From the NCBI GenBank assembly GCA_020310875.1, contig CM035433.1:105924758-105988757 (forward strand): a DNA stretch of 64,000 nucleotides. Reading direction: 5' to 3'. The notes under the pieces are model-generated. The model did not search any database, was not told where the DNA came from, and saw nothing but the letters and a program-made list of their open reading frames with translations. The DNA comes from Ceratopteris richardii. Its lineage: Eukaryota; Streptophyta; Polypodiopsida; Polypodiales; Pteridaceae. The translations under genes were made by a program, and so were the position numbers. Shown here in pieces: positions 33,898-46,624 of this stretch; position 1 is the first letter of the stretch; every line of letters starts with the position of its first letter.

Positions 33898-34975
33898 TGT
33901 TGGAGAAACACTCACTAATTGGACATATATTTCAAGGTCAAATCTTAGGAAGAAAACCCCATGCCTATGTGAAGGGACAAATTCACAACTGTATTATACT
34001 TGTAAAGTTAGTTCACTTTAGTTCTAGAAGTTTTTTAAAATCACGAGAATACGAAAATCTATATAAGTTAGTTTGTATCAACTGACGCGGCGTGAGAGGA
34101 AGACAATGAGAAAGTGAGAAGAACTCATTTTTGTATGACTGAGTATAGTCGGGCTTCTCTGAGTGAGAAAGCATCTGTAAAACTTCTGAGTTTTCATAGC
34201 TATGAGAAAGAACTGAGTAAAGTTCTGTGTATGAGTCTCTCTCCATCATCTCCATAATTACCTACTGTGTGATGAGTTAAAAAGATCAAGTTTTCCAAGC
34301 AACTCGATGCCTGGCATCGAATCTCTGTTGATAAGTCATATTTTCATTTATCCTTTTCATTCAGTACTGAAGTGTTTGAAAACATGATGTTGTTGGAGCA
34401 ACTCGATGCCTGGCATCGAATTCCAGTTGATAAGTCATATTCTAAGTGTGCATGAAATCACCTATAGTTTTGGTGTCCAAAAGATCAAGGTTTTATGCGG
34501 GAAGTCGATGCCCGGCATCGAATCCCTGCTGAAAAGTGGCCAAAAACACTCCAAGTTGATGCCCGGCATCGAATTCTCGTTGCAAGTCGATGCTAGGCAT
34601 CGAATTCTAATTTTAAACAGGCGCTCTTACTAAAACAGGTAAAATTTCCAGTTTTGGAAGGTCATACAGGGTCATCTTGTGAGAGCCATAACTTGAGTTC
34701 TAGAGATTCTTTTGATGCATATGATAGCTTGTTGGAAAGCTCTGCTCTTCTAGTTTGAGCCTATAAAGTTTCATGGAGAAATAATACTTGAGCTAGGAGA
34801 AATTAGCAAAATACTGAAGGTATGTCATTTCGGTGATTAGGAATTTCTGTAGAAGCAAAGTTCTTACTTTAGGCTATCATTTCTCAAAGTTTGGAGTGGC
34901 AATGAGTTAATGGTGACCATAGAGGTGTTCTAGTGTCACATTAATTCATTTCTTGTGGTGTTTCATACATCAACA
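33898..34975 (+). repeat. 5' LTR, with five 17-base palindromes
   Basis: TGTTGGAGAAACAC to TACATCAACA. Palindromes of the form TCGATGCCNGGCATCGA lie at 34304-34320, 34403-34419, 34505-34521, 34556-34572 (one arm base changed) and 34587-34603 (centre TAG). All are downstream of the TATA box and so would be transcribed. The small frames in the LTR have no support as genes. Confidence 0.95.
34059..34067 (+). promoter_or_regulatory. TATA box of the copia 5' LTR
   Basis: CTATATAAG about 160 bases into the LTR; transcription would start near 34095. The copy in the 3' LTR is at 39597-39605. Confidence 0.7.
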
Positions 34976-34977
34976 AG

Positions 34978-34990
34978 TGGTATCAGAGCA
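34978..34990 (+). other. primer-binding site, initiator tRNA-Met
   Basis: TGGTATCAGAGCA two bases after the LTR end: an exact match to the classic copia primer site. Confidence 0.93.
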
Positions 34991-35186
34991 GAAAGATTCT
35001 CGAGAGCAGAAGACGACAAAGGTACGAGAAGTTTTGTAAAGTTTTCCATTAAAGTTTCAAAGGTGAAGCATTTGAAGACACAAGGCATCAAAAGGTTACT
35101 TCAAAAGTATCCTCATACACAAAGAACTTCAAAAGGTATTATCCTTTATCCTTTAAGCTCACAGGTTGCAGCAGAAGAAAAGAACT

Positions 35187-38100
35187 ATGGCAGATCATAT
35201 CTCCATTGACAAACTGGACAGAGATAATTACCCCGCATGGGTAATGAGAATGGAAGCCTTACTTATGAGTAAGGATCTCATGATATATGTTACAGGTGAA
35301 GAAGAGAAGCCAGTATTTGAAGATGAAAGCCGACCAAAGAAAGAGGAACTTGATGCTTTAAAGCATTGGCAGAAGAAGGATGCAAGTGCAAAAGCATACA
35401 TCTACAATACAATCTCTGATCATTTGCTACCACACATCAGAGGATTGGAATCATCTGAAGATATATGGAATGCATTGGAGTATCATTTCCAAAGTACTAC
35501 TAGAGCATGGAAAGCAAGTCTATGGTCAGAGTTTACAACATTCAAGAAGAAGCCAAGTCAAACCATTAGTGATTATGTCACTAAGATGAAGGATCTAGCA
35601 GATAATCTTGGATTCATAGATGAAGATGTTGAAGATCACAGATTGATTGCTCAATTACTTGCAGGTTTGAGAGGGGATGAAAGGTGGAAACCTTTTGTCT
35701 TATCAACAGAACTTTCATTAAATCATTATGTTCCAGATTTGAACCAGTTGCTTGGTTTGATGCTCACATATGAGCAAGACTTGAAAGGAGATGGAGATAA
35801 AGGACAAAGTTCTGCAATGTACATGAAGAACAAGAAGAAAGGAGATAAAGGTAAAGCAAAGGATGAAGAGGAGTCTAGTTCTCAAGCTTATTATGCAAGA
35901 GGTAAAGGCACTGGCAGAGGAAGAGCAAGAGCTTTTGGAAGAGGAAGAGGTAATCAAAATAGCAACAAAAAGGCTTGCTGGATCTGTGGATTGAGTAATC
36001 ATTTGGCTCATGACTGTTGGCACAACCAACAAGGATCAAACCAGAATCAAAACAACAATAGCAGAGGTCGAGGTGGAAGATATCAAAGTAATTTTCAAAG
36101 AGGTAGACAAAGTCAAAGAGGAGGTTATGGTAGAGGTGGAGGAAGAAGTTGGGGACAGAATCAATCCTACAACACCACCTACTACAACTATGCAAATGAC
36201 ACACAGAATGAAAGTCATACATCATTGATGATGAATTCAATCAGCACATCAGATAAAGAAGATCTAAAGGTATTTTACATTGACTCTGGATGTTCTAATC
36301 ATTTGTCAGGAAACATAGAATTGATGTCAGAATTGGAAAAAGGCATTTCTAGTCATACAGTTCAAACAGGTGATAATACAAGACATAGTGTACATTCAAT
36401 TGGAAAAGTGAAATGCAAGAGTGGAGCAGATTTGCTAACCAATGTTTTGTATGTTCCTACAATACCTAAAAACTTGATTAGTGTGGGACAGATAGTTGAA
36501 AAAGGTTTTCAAGTCAGGTTTACAAATGAAGGAGTATTTGTGGAAGATCCAGAGAATGGATATAATCAGATTGTCTCTGGTAAGAAAGAAGGTAGACTCT
36601 TTACTTTAAGAGTGCAAGGGAACATTGGTCAAGCTTTGCTCACACATGGTGAAGCAGTGATTACAGAACTTGATCTCTGGCATAAGAGATTAGGTCATTT
36701 CAATGAAAGAGGAATTAAAGCTATGGTTGCTAATCAGTCTGTACTAGGATTACCAAATGTGCAAAGTCAACATATGGTTTATAAATGTGAAGCATGTCAA
36801 ATGGGAAAAGCACATAGGTTACCATTTCAAAAGAAAGGTTTCAAACATGATGGAGTACTTGAGCTCATTCATACAGATGTATGGGGACCAACAAAAGAAG
36901 GATCTATCAGTGGCTCAAGGTATTATGTTCTTTTCATTGATGATGCTACAAGATGGATAACATTATATGTTTTGAAGGAAAGATCAGAGTTGTTTGGAGC
37001 TTTCAAGCATTTTCATGCATATGCAGAGAGAGTCACAGGTCAAAAGCTTAAGAGACTGAGGTCTGATGGAGGGGGAGAATATTTCTCCCAAGAGTTCAAT
37101 GATTATCTTTGGAATGCAGGTATTAAGAGAGAAATAACTTGCAGGTATACACCACAACAAAATGGTGTAGCAGAAAGAAGGAACAGGACTTTGGTTGAGT
37201 TTTCTAGAGCTATGCTAAAGGAGAAGAACTGTCCAAATTATCTTTGGGCTGAGGCTATAAATACAGCTACATATCTTGTGAATAGATTACCATGTGCAGC
37301 TCTGAATGGAATGACTCCATATGAAGCTTAGTGGGGTAAGAAACCAACACTAGATCATTGTAGAGTGTTTGGATCAATTGCATATGCTTATGTGCCATCA
37401 CAGCTTATGTGCCATCACAGCTTAGGCATAAACTTGAACCAAAGGCAGAAAAATATGTGTTCATTGGTTATGATGAAAAGCAGATGGGTTACAGGTTGTG
37501 GAATCCTCTAACAAAACAATTTTTTGTTTCTAGAGATGTTACATTTGATGAACAGAAAAGTTGGTATGCAGATCAAAGTCATACAGCTGAAGAATTTGAA
37601 GAAGAGGTAAGAAGATGTGAGAAAGGAAAATCAATTGTGCAGGTAAATAGAGATGAAGACTATATGCAAGCAAGTACATCCACAAGTGGATTAACAAGAA
37701 GAAATGAAGAAGCTCCTATATTTGATGAAGAACTGTATCCAGACACATATGAAGAATGTGAACCAAGAAGGTCAAGCAGGACTAGAAGACAACCAGAAAG
37801 GTATTCTTATGATACTTCTTACATAACTCAGAACAACTATGCATATATGGTCAAAGATGATGAAGAACCCCAGAACTATGATGAAGCTAAAGGTAAGAAG
37901 CAATGGGAAGAAGCAATGAAGGAAGAGTTCAATGCACTGGAGGAGAACAAGACATGGGAACTTGTTCCTAAACGAAATGGTAAGAAAGTAATTGGAAATA
38001 AATGGGTTTATAAAGTGAAGAAGCTTGCAGATGGAAGTATAGCCAGATACAAAGCTAGACTGGTGGTGAAAGGCTATGCCCAGACCTATGGCATAGATTA

Positions 38101-39398
38101 TGATGAGACATTCAGTCTTGTAGCTAAGATGTCAACTATAAGGACAATCATTGCTATTGTAGCTTCAAAAGGATGGACTCTAAGTCAAATGGATATAAAG
38201 AATGCATTCTTGAATGGATACATATCAGATGAGGTATACATGGAACAACCTCAAGGGTTTATAGATTCCAGGTATCCAAATTTTGTTTGCAGGTTGAGAA
38301 GAGCATTGTATGGATTGAAGCAAGCTCCAAGAGTTTGGAACTATAGACTGGTGAAGTATCTCAATGATCTTGGATATCAAAGTTCAAAAAGCAGACCCAA
38401 GTCTACTTATCAGAAGAACAGAGGAAGGTACAATCTACATTTGTATTTATGTAGATGACATTATAATCACAGGTACTTCAGATGAAGGAATCAAGGAGGT
38501 AAAGAGATTACTTGAGAAAGAATTCAAGATCAGTGATCTAGGAAAGTTGTCATACTTTCTTGGAATGGAAGTTACTTATACAGATCATGGCATATATGTG
38601 TCACAAGAAAGGTATCTTCTGAACTTGTTGAAGAAGTTTGATATGGAAAATTGCAGAGAAGCTTCAACTCCACTTGAAGTTAATCACAAGCTCAGTAAAT
38701 ATGATGGTGCAGACTACAAAGATATGAGGAAGTATCAATCTCTTGTGGGTAGTTTGATTTATGCTACACTAACAAGACCTGATCTTAGTTATGCAGTAGG
38801 AGTTTTGTCACAATTCATGCATTGTCCAAAGGACCCACATTGGATTGCAGGTCAAAGAGTTCTCAGATATATCAAAGGAACTATAAAAGAAGGATTATAT
38901 TATCCTTTTACATCAGATTTGAAGTTGAGAGCCTATAGTGATTCAGATTGGGCAGGTAACCAAGATGACAGAAGATCAACTCATGGTTACATGATATACA
39001 TTAGTGATAAGCTTGTAAGTTGGTGTTCAAAGAAACAACATACAGTAGCATTATCATCAACTGAAGCAGAGTACAAAGGACTTGTGGAAGCAGCTAAGGA
39101 AGTCATATGGATGCAGACATTGTTCAAAAGATTAGGCATTGATCAAGGTACACCTACAATACATGGAGATAATATGAGTTCACTTTATCTTGCAGCAAAT
39201 CCAGTATTTCATGCAAGGACAAAGCACATAGAGATACAGTATCATTTTCTCAGAGAAAAGGTAATGGAGAAGGAGATTGAAGTGGAGTACATTTCTACTA
39301 AAGATCAGTTAGCAGACATAATGACAAAGAGCTTGGATGGTGTGAAGACCAGCAGATTCAAAAGCATGGCAGGAGTAAAAGAAAAGAAGATGATTTGA
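35187..39398 (+). pseudogene. copia gag-pol polyprotein, three lesions
   Basis: Start chosen at ATG 35187 (MADHISIDKLDRDNYPAW), the usual copia gag opening; an in-frame ATG seven codons earlier is possible. Order: gag capsid (residues about 10-200), Gly/Arg/Gln-rich region with CCHC knuckle CWICGLSNHLAHDC (about 262-276), protease (DSGCSNH, about 365), pre-integrase HHCC (LWHKRLGHF, CEACQMGK), integrase core with Asp (IHTDVWGP), Asp (RSDGGGEYF) and Glu (NGVAERRN), reverse transcriptase (YVDD at 38448) and RNase H (AYSDSDWAG, STEAEYKGL, HARTKHIEIQYHFL). Lesions: TAG at 37329-37331 where a Trp codon is expected; a 17-base tandem duplication (37387-37403 and 37404-37420) that shifts frame; one extra A in the run at 38386-38390. 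Confidence 0.95.
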
Positions 39399-39423
39399 AG
39401 AAACAGGGAATGTCAATTAGTGA

Positions 39424-39435
39424 TTGAGGGGGAGC
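39424..39435 (+). other. polypurine tract
   Basis: TTGAGGGGGAGC immediately before the 3' LTR, the plus-strand primer region. Confidence 0.85.
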
Positions 39436-40513
39436 TGTTGGAGAAACACTCACTAATTGGACATATATTTCAAGGTCAAATCTTAGGAAGAAAACCCCAT
39501 GCCTATGTGAAGGGACAAATTCACAACTGTATTATACTTGTAAAGTTAGTTCACTTTAGTTCTAGAAGTTTTTTAAAATCACGAGAATACGAAAATCTAT
39601 ATAAGTTAGTTTGTATCAACTGACGCGGCGTGAGAGGAAGACAATGAGAAAGTGAGAAGAACTCATTTTTGTATGATTGAGTATAGTCGGGCTTCTCTGA
39701 GTGAGAAAGCATATGTAAAACTTCTGAGTTTTCATAGCTATGAGAAAGAACTGAGTAAAGTTCTGTGTATGAGTCTCTCTCCATCATCTCCATAATTACC
39801 TACTGTGTGATGAGTTTAAAAGATCAAGTTTTCCAAGCAACTCGATGCCTGGCATCGAATCTCTGTTGATAAGTCATATTTTCATTTATCCTTTTCATTC
39901 AGTACTGAAGTGTTTGAAAACATGATGTTGTTGGAGCAACTCGATGCCTGGCATCGAATTCCAGTTGATAAGTCATATTCTAAGTGTGCATGAAATCACC
40001 TATAGTTTTGGTGTCCAAAAGATCAAGGTTTTATGCGGGAAGTCGATGCCCGGCATCGAATCCCTGCTGAAAAGTGGCCAAAAACACTCCAAGTCGATGC
40101 CCGGCATCGAATTCTCATTGCAAGTCGATGCTAGGCATCGAATTCTAATTTTAAACAAGCGCTCTTACTAAAACAGGTAAAATTTCCAGTTTTGGAAGGT
40201 CATACAGGGTCATCTTGTGAGAGCCATAACTTGAGTTCTAGAGATCCGTTTGATGCATATGATAGCTTGTTGGAAAGCTCTACTCTTCTAGTTTGAGCCT
40301 ATAAAGTTTCATGGAGAAATAATACTTGAGCTAGGAGAAATTAGCAAAATACTGAAGGTATGTCATTTCGGTGATTAGGAATTTCTGTAGAAGCAAAGTT
40401 CTTACTTTAGGCTATCATTTCTCAAAGTTTGGAGTGGCAATGAGTTAATGGTGACCATAGAGGTGTTCTAGTGTCACATTAATTCATTTCTTGTGGTGTT
40501 TCATACATCAACA
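39436..40513 (+). repeat. 3' LTR of the complete copia element
   Basis: 1078 bases, colinear with the 5' LTR at an offset of 5538. It carries the same five palindromes; the fourth one is intact here (TCGATGCCCGGCATCGA) while the 5' copy has one base changed. Confidence 0.95.
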
Positions 40514-42094
40514 TATTCAATGGGAGGATACATACTCTCACTCTCTCTTTGTGGACATTATCTTCTAGCTTGGAGTTTTCACAAGAGTGGTAATCACAAC
40601 CATGGTTTTCACCCAAGTTTATTCAAGTACTTGTTTCTCTTGAACTTTGTGTAGGGTATCCATTGTTGTTTTCACAACATATTATTCAATCTCCTTGGTT
40701 TACTTCCATGCTCATGTGAGCTCTTGGATGGAATGCCACTGTCTTGGATGATATGCATGTGCAAGAGGAGGAAGATCGGTTGACCTCTCCAAAAAATATT
40801 GTCCATAGGCGAATCAGAACTAGACATCAACCAAGCCATTAGAGCTAGTTTGAAGGAATCCAAGTGGGTCTATAGGACCCTTCTCTATATGCAGTATCCC
40901 CCCCCCTTCAGCTACCATTACGGGAAGCTAGAGGAGGTGGCCCATGGTGCTCCCTACATGCACCACCAATGTGAAAGAAGCACGAGCACCTCTCTTCTTC
41001 CTCTTTAGGAGTTGTAAGAAGTGAAGATCTCCTATACCCCTCCAAGGACACTTTTCACCTCACTTTTGGGATAAATCATGTGCAAAGAAATGCCTCAATG
41101 AAATAAGTCAAGATCTTTGCACATTGGAGCACAAAACCAAGAGTATAAGGTGGATTTTGAAGAGTTTCTAGAGCATCTCATTAACCCCTTTCAAACCAAT
41201 TCTTTGGGTATAAGGAGGGCATCCTCTTGACCACCCTTGAAGAGTTTTTTCAAGATTTTTTCTAGTGGATAGCCCTCCCAAAAGAGTCACAAAGCAAGCT
41301 TCCACTCATTTCTAGACACTCTTTTTCTCAACAAAGAGTGAAAGATTTTGAAGCTTAGCAATTGAAGCATGGTTTGAAATTGTGGATTAGTGGGGTTGCA
41401 ACTTGTCTAAGGTGGTCCAAGCCAACCTACAACTGGAAGAGAATTTTGAATGAAGAATTGGGGAAGTACCCAATTCATATTTCCATATGTTCTTCCTTTT
41501 GAAATTAGGAACGGCTATTTATTTTCTCTCCATTTCCAAAGTATTCATGGAATTGTATTCATATGGTAGTAATATGCTATTAGGTATACCTAGATAGGAA
41601 GTAGACTATATGCCATAGGATGGGGCTAGGGAAGCAGAGTATACACGAGGACTTCTTGAAGTGTGTAGACAAGAAAAAGCATATCAAGAACTCAATGGTT
41701 TGGACGAAAAGATAAATGATATGCAAGAGGATGTGTTTATCATAAAAGAGATCCAATCCAAAATGGGGGCCCTGCACACTTCTATCCATGGACTGAAAGG
41801 GAACATGGAGTAGATTCTGAATATGCTCTATCCAATCCAAACCCTTCCCACTCAAATGGGTTCCTTGTTGATTGACCAAGGAACCCAATGATGAGTAAAG
41901 GGCAGGATGCTCCTTTACCCATCAAAAGCAATTTATCACATATGTCCCATCTTATTTGTCTAATCATGAAAAGTTTAAATTCAAGTGTTTAATGATTAAT
42001 TACTTGGATGTTTTTCCAAAAGAACTTCTATGGCTTACCTCCTTCTCATGGACAACTCGATGATGCTAGACACTTGGTCCCAAGAACTAAGCAT
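40514..42094. other. non-coding stretch, nothing recognised
   Basis: No gene or element end recognised. It includes a run of nine or more C near 40899-40908. Part may be the far side of the LTR interrupted at 33898. Confidence 0.35.
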
Positions 42095-44600
42095 GCATAT
42101 GTCAGACAACCAAAGACATGCAAATGACCAACAGATGGCTTGCAACCATGCCAAGCCTCATATGGAGTGATAGATTGTTGTGCTTTGGTGGGACACCTAT
42201 TAAGTACATATGTTGCACACATAACAACCTCAAGCTACAAGGCATGTGGTAAAGCTTGATTTTTGACTATGCACCTTATCATCTTAGAGAGACCTACTCT
42301 TTATTCTAGCAACTCCATCAATAAGGTGTATATGGCATTGTACACTGATGTTTTATCCCATGATCATCCAGATATCCATTAAAAGAAGACATGTGCTCTA
42401 CCCCTTGATCTAAATGGAGGGTGCCCAATTTACATATTGATAGATTTATAGCCATAACCAAAAATTGTTTCAAGCACATAAAAACTTCAGACTTTTCTTT
42501 CAATGGATACACCCATACATGCATGGATAAATCATCAATAATATTCACGAAGTAAAGGTAGTTCCCAAAAGAAGGTGTTTGCATATGACTGCAAACATCA
42601 CTATGAAAAAGCTACAATTTATGAGTAGCTCGAAATGAACCATCCTTTGGGAAGGCAGAAGATTGCATGTTGCCCAAAATACAGCCTTCACAGACATGTT
42701 TACAAGGTGCCTCAAGTTTGTTTAGAGAGGACACCATTCCATATTTTTTCATGCATAGCAAACTAGCGGAATTTAGATGACCAAAGTGTGCATTCCAAAG
42801 CTTTGCATCTGAGATAGCCTAAGAATCTTGAACTGCACATGGTAAAAATGTTCACATATTTTGCATAGTCTATGAGCTTATAAAGCCCATGACATAAAAT
42901 GACAGAAACAATAGTAACACTACCATTTGAGAGATCATGAAATGTCCATCTGTCATAAAAAATTTCGCAACCAAGCCAATTTTGGTTAATGCTGAAACTG
43001 ACAACATATTCTTATTGATCCTTGATTCATAAAAAGCATCTTACAATGTGAAATAACTACCTTCAATAGTAGTCAAAATGATCTTACCAACTCCCATTAC
43101 AGGATAAGAGGATTTGCTAGTGCATGTGAGAGTGTTCCCTATAGGGGTAGGCTCAGTGAACCAAAGAAGGTACACTACGAGGTGATATGTTTGGTTGTTC
43201 CACTATCAAAGTACCAAACATCTGAGTCTACTACATACATACATTGCTCATGCGAAGATGGGTCATAATTGCATACAATAGTAAATGCCCATTCTTCATT
43301 TTGAACAAGATTAGAAAACTCTATTTTAGGTGTATAGGCCTCTACAACAACCATTCCAACCCCTTTCTTCTTTCTTCCACTTTTGGACAACTCTTAATGA
43401 CACGATCATTTTTGTTATATATTTTCAAAACTATTTCTAATTTTTAATTTTCTTATCATCTTTTTCTTCTATCTTCAATTGTGAAGAATTAGTAGATTTC
43501 TGCTTACTAGTAGATGATTTCCAATTACCTCTATCCTTTTGATTACCTAGGGAAGATTGATGTATAACATGCATAATGGAACTATTTTGCCTCGACTGAT
43601 CTTCTTGCAAGAAAATAGAGACTAACTCCTCAAACGTTAAGGACTTTGGATTTCATTTCATCATCAATCAAAGAGGAGAAGCAAAACTCTTATATGAATC
43701 TGGAAGATTGTTGAGAATAGTCTGCATAAGTGAACTATCTGGAAAGACTTCATCGGTAGAAATCAAGTTCTCTTTCAAATCTTTGATCTTTTTCAAAAAA
43801 AAAAATCCATAGAATCTCCTTCATCATATGCTTACTCTCCAATGTTTTTCGAAGGTAAGCAACATGGTCCTCATTCCTTGCCTGGTATAAAGTGGTAAGT
43901 GTATCCTAAGCATCCTTTGCTATTTTTTGCAAGAGTGAATGTGAGGGATAATGGCATGTTTGACATAAAGTGATAAGTGTATCCTAAGCATCCTTTGCTA
44001 TTTTGCAAGAGTGAACGTGAGGGATAATGGCATGCTTGATAGACAAAGCTATCAACATGTGCCTTAGCATCTCTAACATCCCAACAAAGTTGCTTTGAAG
44101 TAGGTGCACCAAGAACCACAACATAAATAGGAATTTGAAGATCATCATCTTTGATTCCATCTGCATCACCTTCAATAACTTTATTTGTAAATGTAGTTGG
44201 ACATTTTTCTACACTCTACACAATATTCCACAAGTCTTTTGCTACCAATACATGACACATCATATATGCCCATAATGGGTAAGTAGTACCATCCAACCTA
44301 TCCTCAACAACTAACATACAAAATACATCATTGCTTTCAGCCATGGCCACTAACTAAATACCCTAAGGAAAAAATATGATTGTATCTCAAAAAGTGGAAT
44401 AGAACCACCATGTTGACTCTACTAAACCTATAGCAAAATTCAAGGTGTTTATGCAGGTGAACCAAAACCTATCTATATATTTAGCACAAAAGGATAAAAT
44501 TTAATGCACAAGCACTATGATAGTGTGTTTGGAGGCCAAAAGGAGCTCAAATTGAAGCTTCGGTGTCATTGAGCGAAGCAGTTTTGAACTCCTAATTGCC
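42095..44600 (-). pseudogene. copia family-1 copy E, leader to integrase remnant
   Basis: Minus-strand fragment. The family leader lies at about 44600-44350, then gag from ATG 44344 (MAESNDVF, as in copy B), a CCHC/protease region (WYFDSGTTKHITS near 43180), and the integrase core (MHVWVYPLKEKSEVF, LHLDQGVEHMS, HQCTMPYTPY, 42584-42318). It ends in the VFGCLTYA region at 42095. Stops and frameshifts throughout. A gag segment of about 75 bases is tandemly duplicated (near 43890-44041). Both LTRs and all of reverse transcriptase are missing. Confidence 0.82.
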
Positions 44601-45360
44601 AGATTTCCTAGGTAATATAGAATCGAGCTTTGGATGTCCAACAAGATGCTCTGCACGGCCCTACAGAATACATTGACCTACATAGTACACACAAAGCATG
44701 AACACAAATTTCCTAGGTCTTTAGAAATGTGGTCAAACTTAAAGTGTGTGGTTGACCAGGCCACTATGTGTTTTATTAAAGAACATAGACAAGAGTGTCC
44801 AATGGCCATTGACCTTTCACATGGAAACTAATGGTAACAATCTCACACTAAAAGACAATATGGCCAAAGTGACCATGGGAGGAAAAAAAAAACATAAATA
44901 ATACCTCAGTGTACGTATACAAACTATAGCTCCCACTTGATGGGCATGTTACACAATCTATAAGTAACCACCATCAAGTGACAATAGTGTTAAAAGCTAT
45001 CAACAATCAAGTAACTGCCATCAAGTGACAACAGTGCAAGATCAAGAATCAAGTAACCGCCATCAAGTGACAACAGTGTTAAAAGCTATCCTTTGGTAGA
45101 GCTTTAGTCTGAACGGTTAGCATGATGCATCATAGAAACTACTCTTTATTGAATAGTTCTAATCATCCTTTTAGTTAGATGATTCTATAATAGGATATAA
45201 GGAGTTGTAGACTCTTTACAAATTCCTCTGGACTAACACAAAAGTCTAAATTTATGTGAGGTATAGTCACCCCCATTATTTGAATCTAAAGCCTTAAATA
45301 CTGGCAAAATTTGTGAATGTCAATTTCTCCCTTTGAGCATTCTTCTTCTTCTCAATTCGA
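44601..45360. other. non-coding stretch upstream of the 45.4 kb gene
   Basis: No gene recognised. It contains the short tandem repeat described separately and, just before 45361, a pyrimidine-rich leader (TTCTTCTTCTTCTCAATTCG) typical of plant 5' untranslated regions. Confidence 0.4.
44961..45091. repeat. three-copy tandem repeat, unit 42-47 bases
   Basis: Units start at 44961, 45008 and 45050, each beginning AAGTAACYRCCATCAAGTGA after one base; units 1 and 3 share GTGTTAAAAGCTATC, and unit 2 has a changed tail. Confidence 0.85.
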
Positions 45361-46596
45361 ATGGCTTCTTCTTCTCATCATCCATCCAATCGTGTAACCT
45401 CATGTGAGGTTTACAATAGAAGAGAGGATTCTTTGTGGAAACCTCTTTCTCTGAAGGTAAATGAATGGGTAACTATGCTTCCTAGCTGCAAAGGTGCCCA
45501 TAACATCAAGCATGCTAAAAGAGACGACACAAGAAACCATTGGAGGGGACGTATTCTCAGTTTCAAATTGAAGAGATTCGGTTGGTTTGCAAGAGTACAA
45601 CATGTGTACAACGTTAAGGATTTTGTTCTAGAAAACCATCTGCACTTCCCTTCATACTGTAAGTGAAGTTTTACAATGTTCTTCTATCGTTTCAATTGTT
45701 TTTATATAACAACATATATGTTTTCGTATTGCATATATTTTTCCTTCCAATATTGTGGAGTGGCAACCTATTGAATGTTTAACAGGAACATTCAAAGTTC
45801 TTCATAAGGAATATGCAGAATTTATGTATGCAGACAAATCTGTTCAATTTTTCAATAGCATAGAGTTATTTATCCATTTCGCAGATTATCAGGTGCCATC
45901 CGAGAGGAGCTCTTATGGAAATCTTGTACATTTGCCTACTCCTTGCGTCTCTTCATTAGATTGGGATGCTCTTGATCATTCAACAACTTCAAGTTTCTAT
46001 GCAAAATGAAATTTGACATCCAAAAGGCAATGTCAGCAAGCTGAATTTTGAGAAGGATAAAGATTCAATGGGTTTTGCTTATTCATTTTTTTGTAGCATG
46101 CTTTAAAAACATGTTATTACAAAAAACAAAAACAATGTGGTTGAATAGGAGAGTCTCTATTTCAGAGATTGATGATGTCTTAGGTAGGGAATGGGATAGC
46201 AAAGAAGTTCAAAAGCTAGGTGACATCATTTTATGTAAAGTCAAACCAAATTCTCTTTCAATCTCAATATCTCGACAATCTTTGGTTTTAGGATATGACT
46301 ACAGAACGTGGAAAAAAAAGCTTGGACTCTGGATAGCCTTAGACTTAGATGAGACCTATCCTGAATTTGAGTTAGAAGTAGTGATCCATCCAGATTTTCA
46401 ATCTAGGAAAATAATTGTCACTGCAAATTGGAAACTTAGAAATGTAAGGGAGCTCCTAGAATACCTTGATGAGGTATCATCACAGTTTAGATTCTCAATT
46501 GATGATGCAATAGTTAACATTAGATTAGAGAAAACATTATCTTGCATAACTTGCGTGCCACCCAAGGTGATCAATTTCCAACCCTTAAGATTGTAA
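45361..46596 (+). pseudogene. unrecognised plant gene, decayed or mis-spliced in this reading
   Basis: ATG 45361 opens a frame beginning MASSSHHPSNRV, with a plant-like pyrimidine-rich leader. It runs about 100 codons to a GTAAGT donor-like site at 45660. Further coding-like pieces are 45755-46009 (EWQPIECLTGTFKVLHKEYAEF) and 46130-46596 (SISEIDDVLGREWDSKEVQ, LGLWIALDLDETYPEFELEVVIHPDF). The last piece has balanced composition and looks genuinely coding. The acceptor for the first intron is weak and frame changes lie between pieces. I recognise no family. It may be a pseudogene or a gene whose exons I have not delimited. Confidence 0.4.
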
Positions 46597-46624
46597 CAAG
46601 TCTAAAAAAAGTTGATTGAATAGA

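Larger units (their letters stand above)
33898..40513 (+). mobile_element. complete Ty1/copia element with 1078-bp LTRs
   Basis: 6616 bases: 5' LTR 33898-34975, primer-binding site 34978, gag-pol 35187-39398, polypurine tract 39424-39435, 3' LTR 39436-40513. LTR ends are TGTTG/CAACA. Flanks are TATTT and TATTC, a target duplication with one difference. The two LTRs have equal length and differ at about nine positions by eye, indicating a recent insertion. Three coding lesions make it non-autonomous. Confidence 0.95.

Noticed and set aside
34013-34255. Small open frames in the copia LTRs (also at 39551-39793)
   Set aside because: Present only because the LTR is duplicated; no homology and no start context. 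They overlap the TATA and transcribed region.
35718-36240. Minus-strand frames with Ser/Cys/Phe runs
   Set aside because: Antisense of the Gly/Arg/Lys-rich gag zinc-knuckle region.
40897-40910. Poly-C tract as a possible telomere-type or regulatory signal
   Set aside because: A single homopolymer run with no associated structure; likely slippage.
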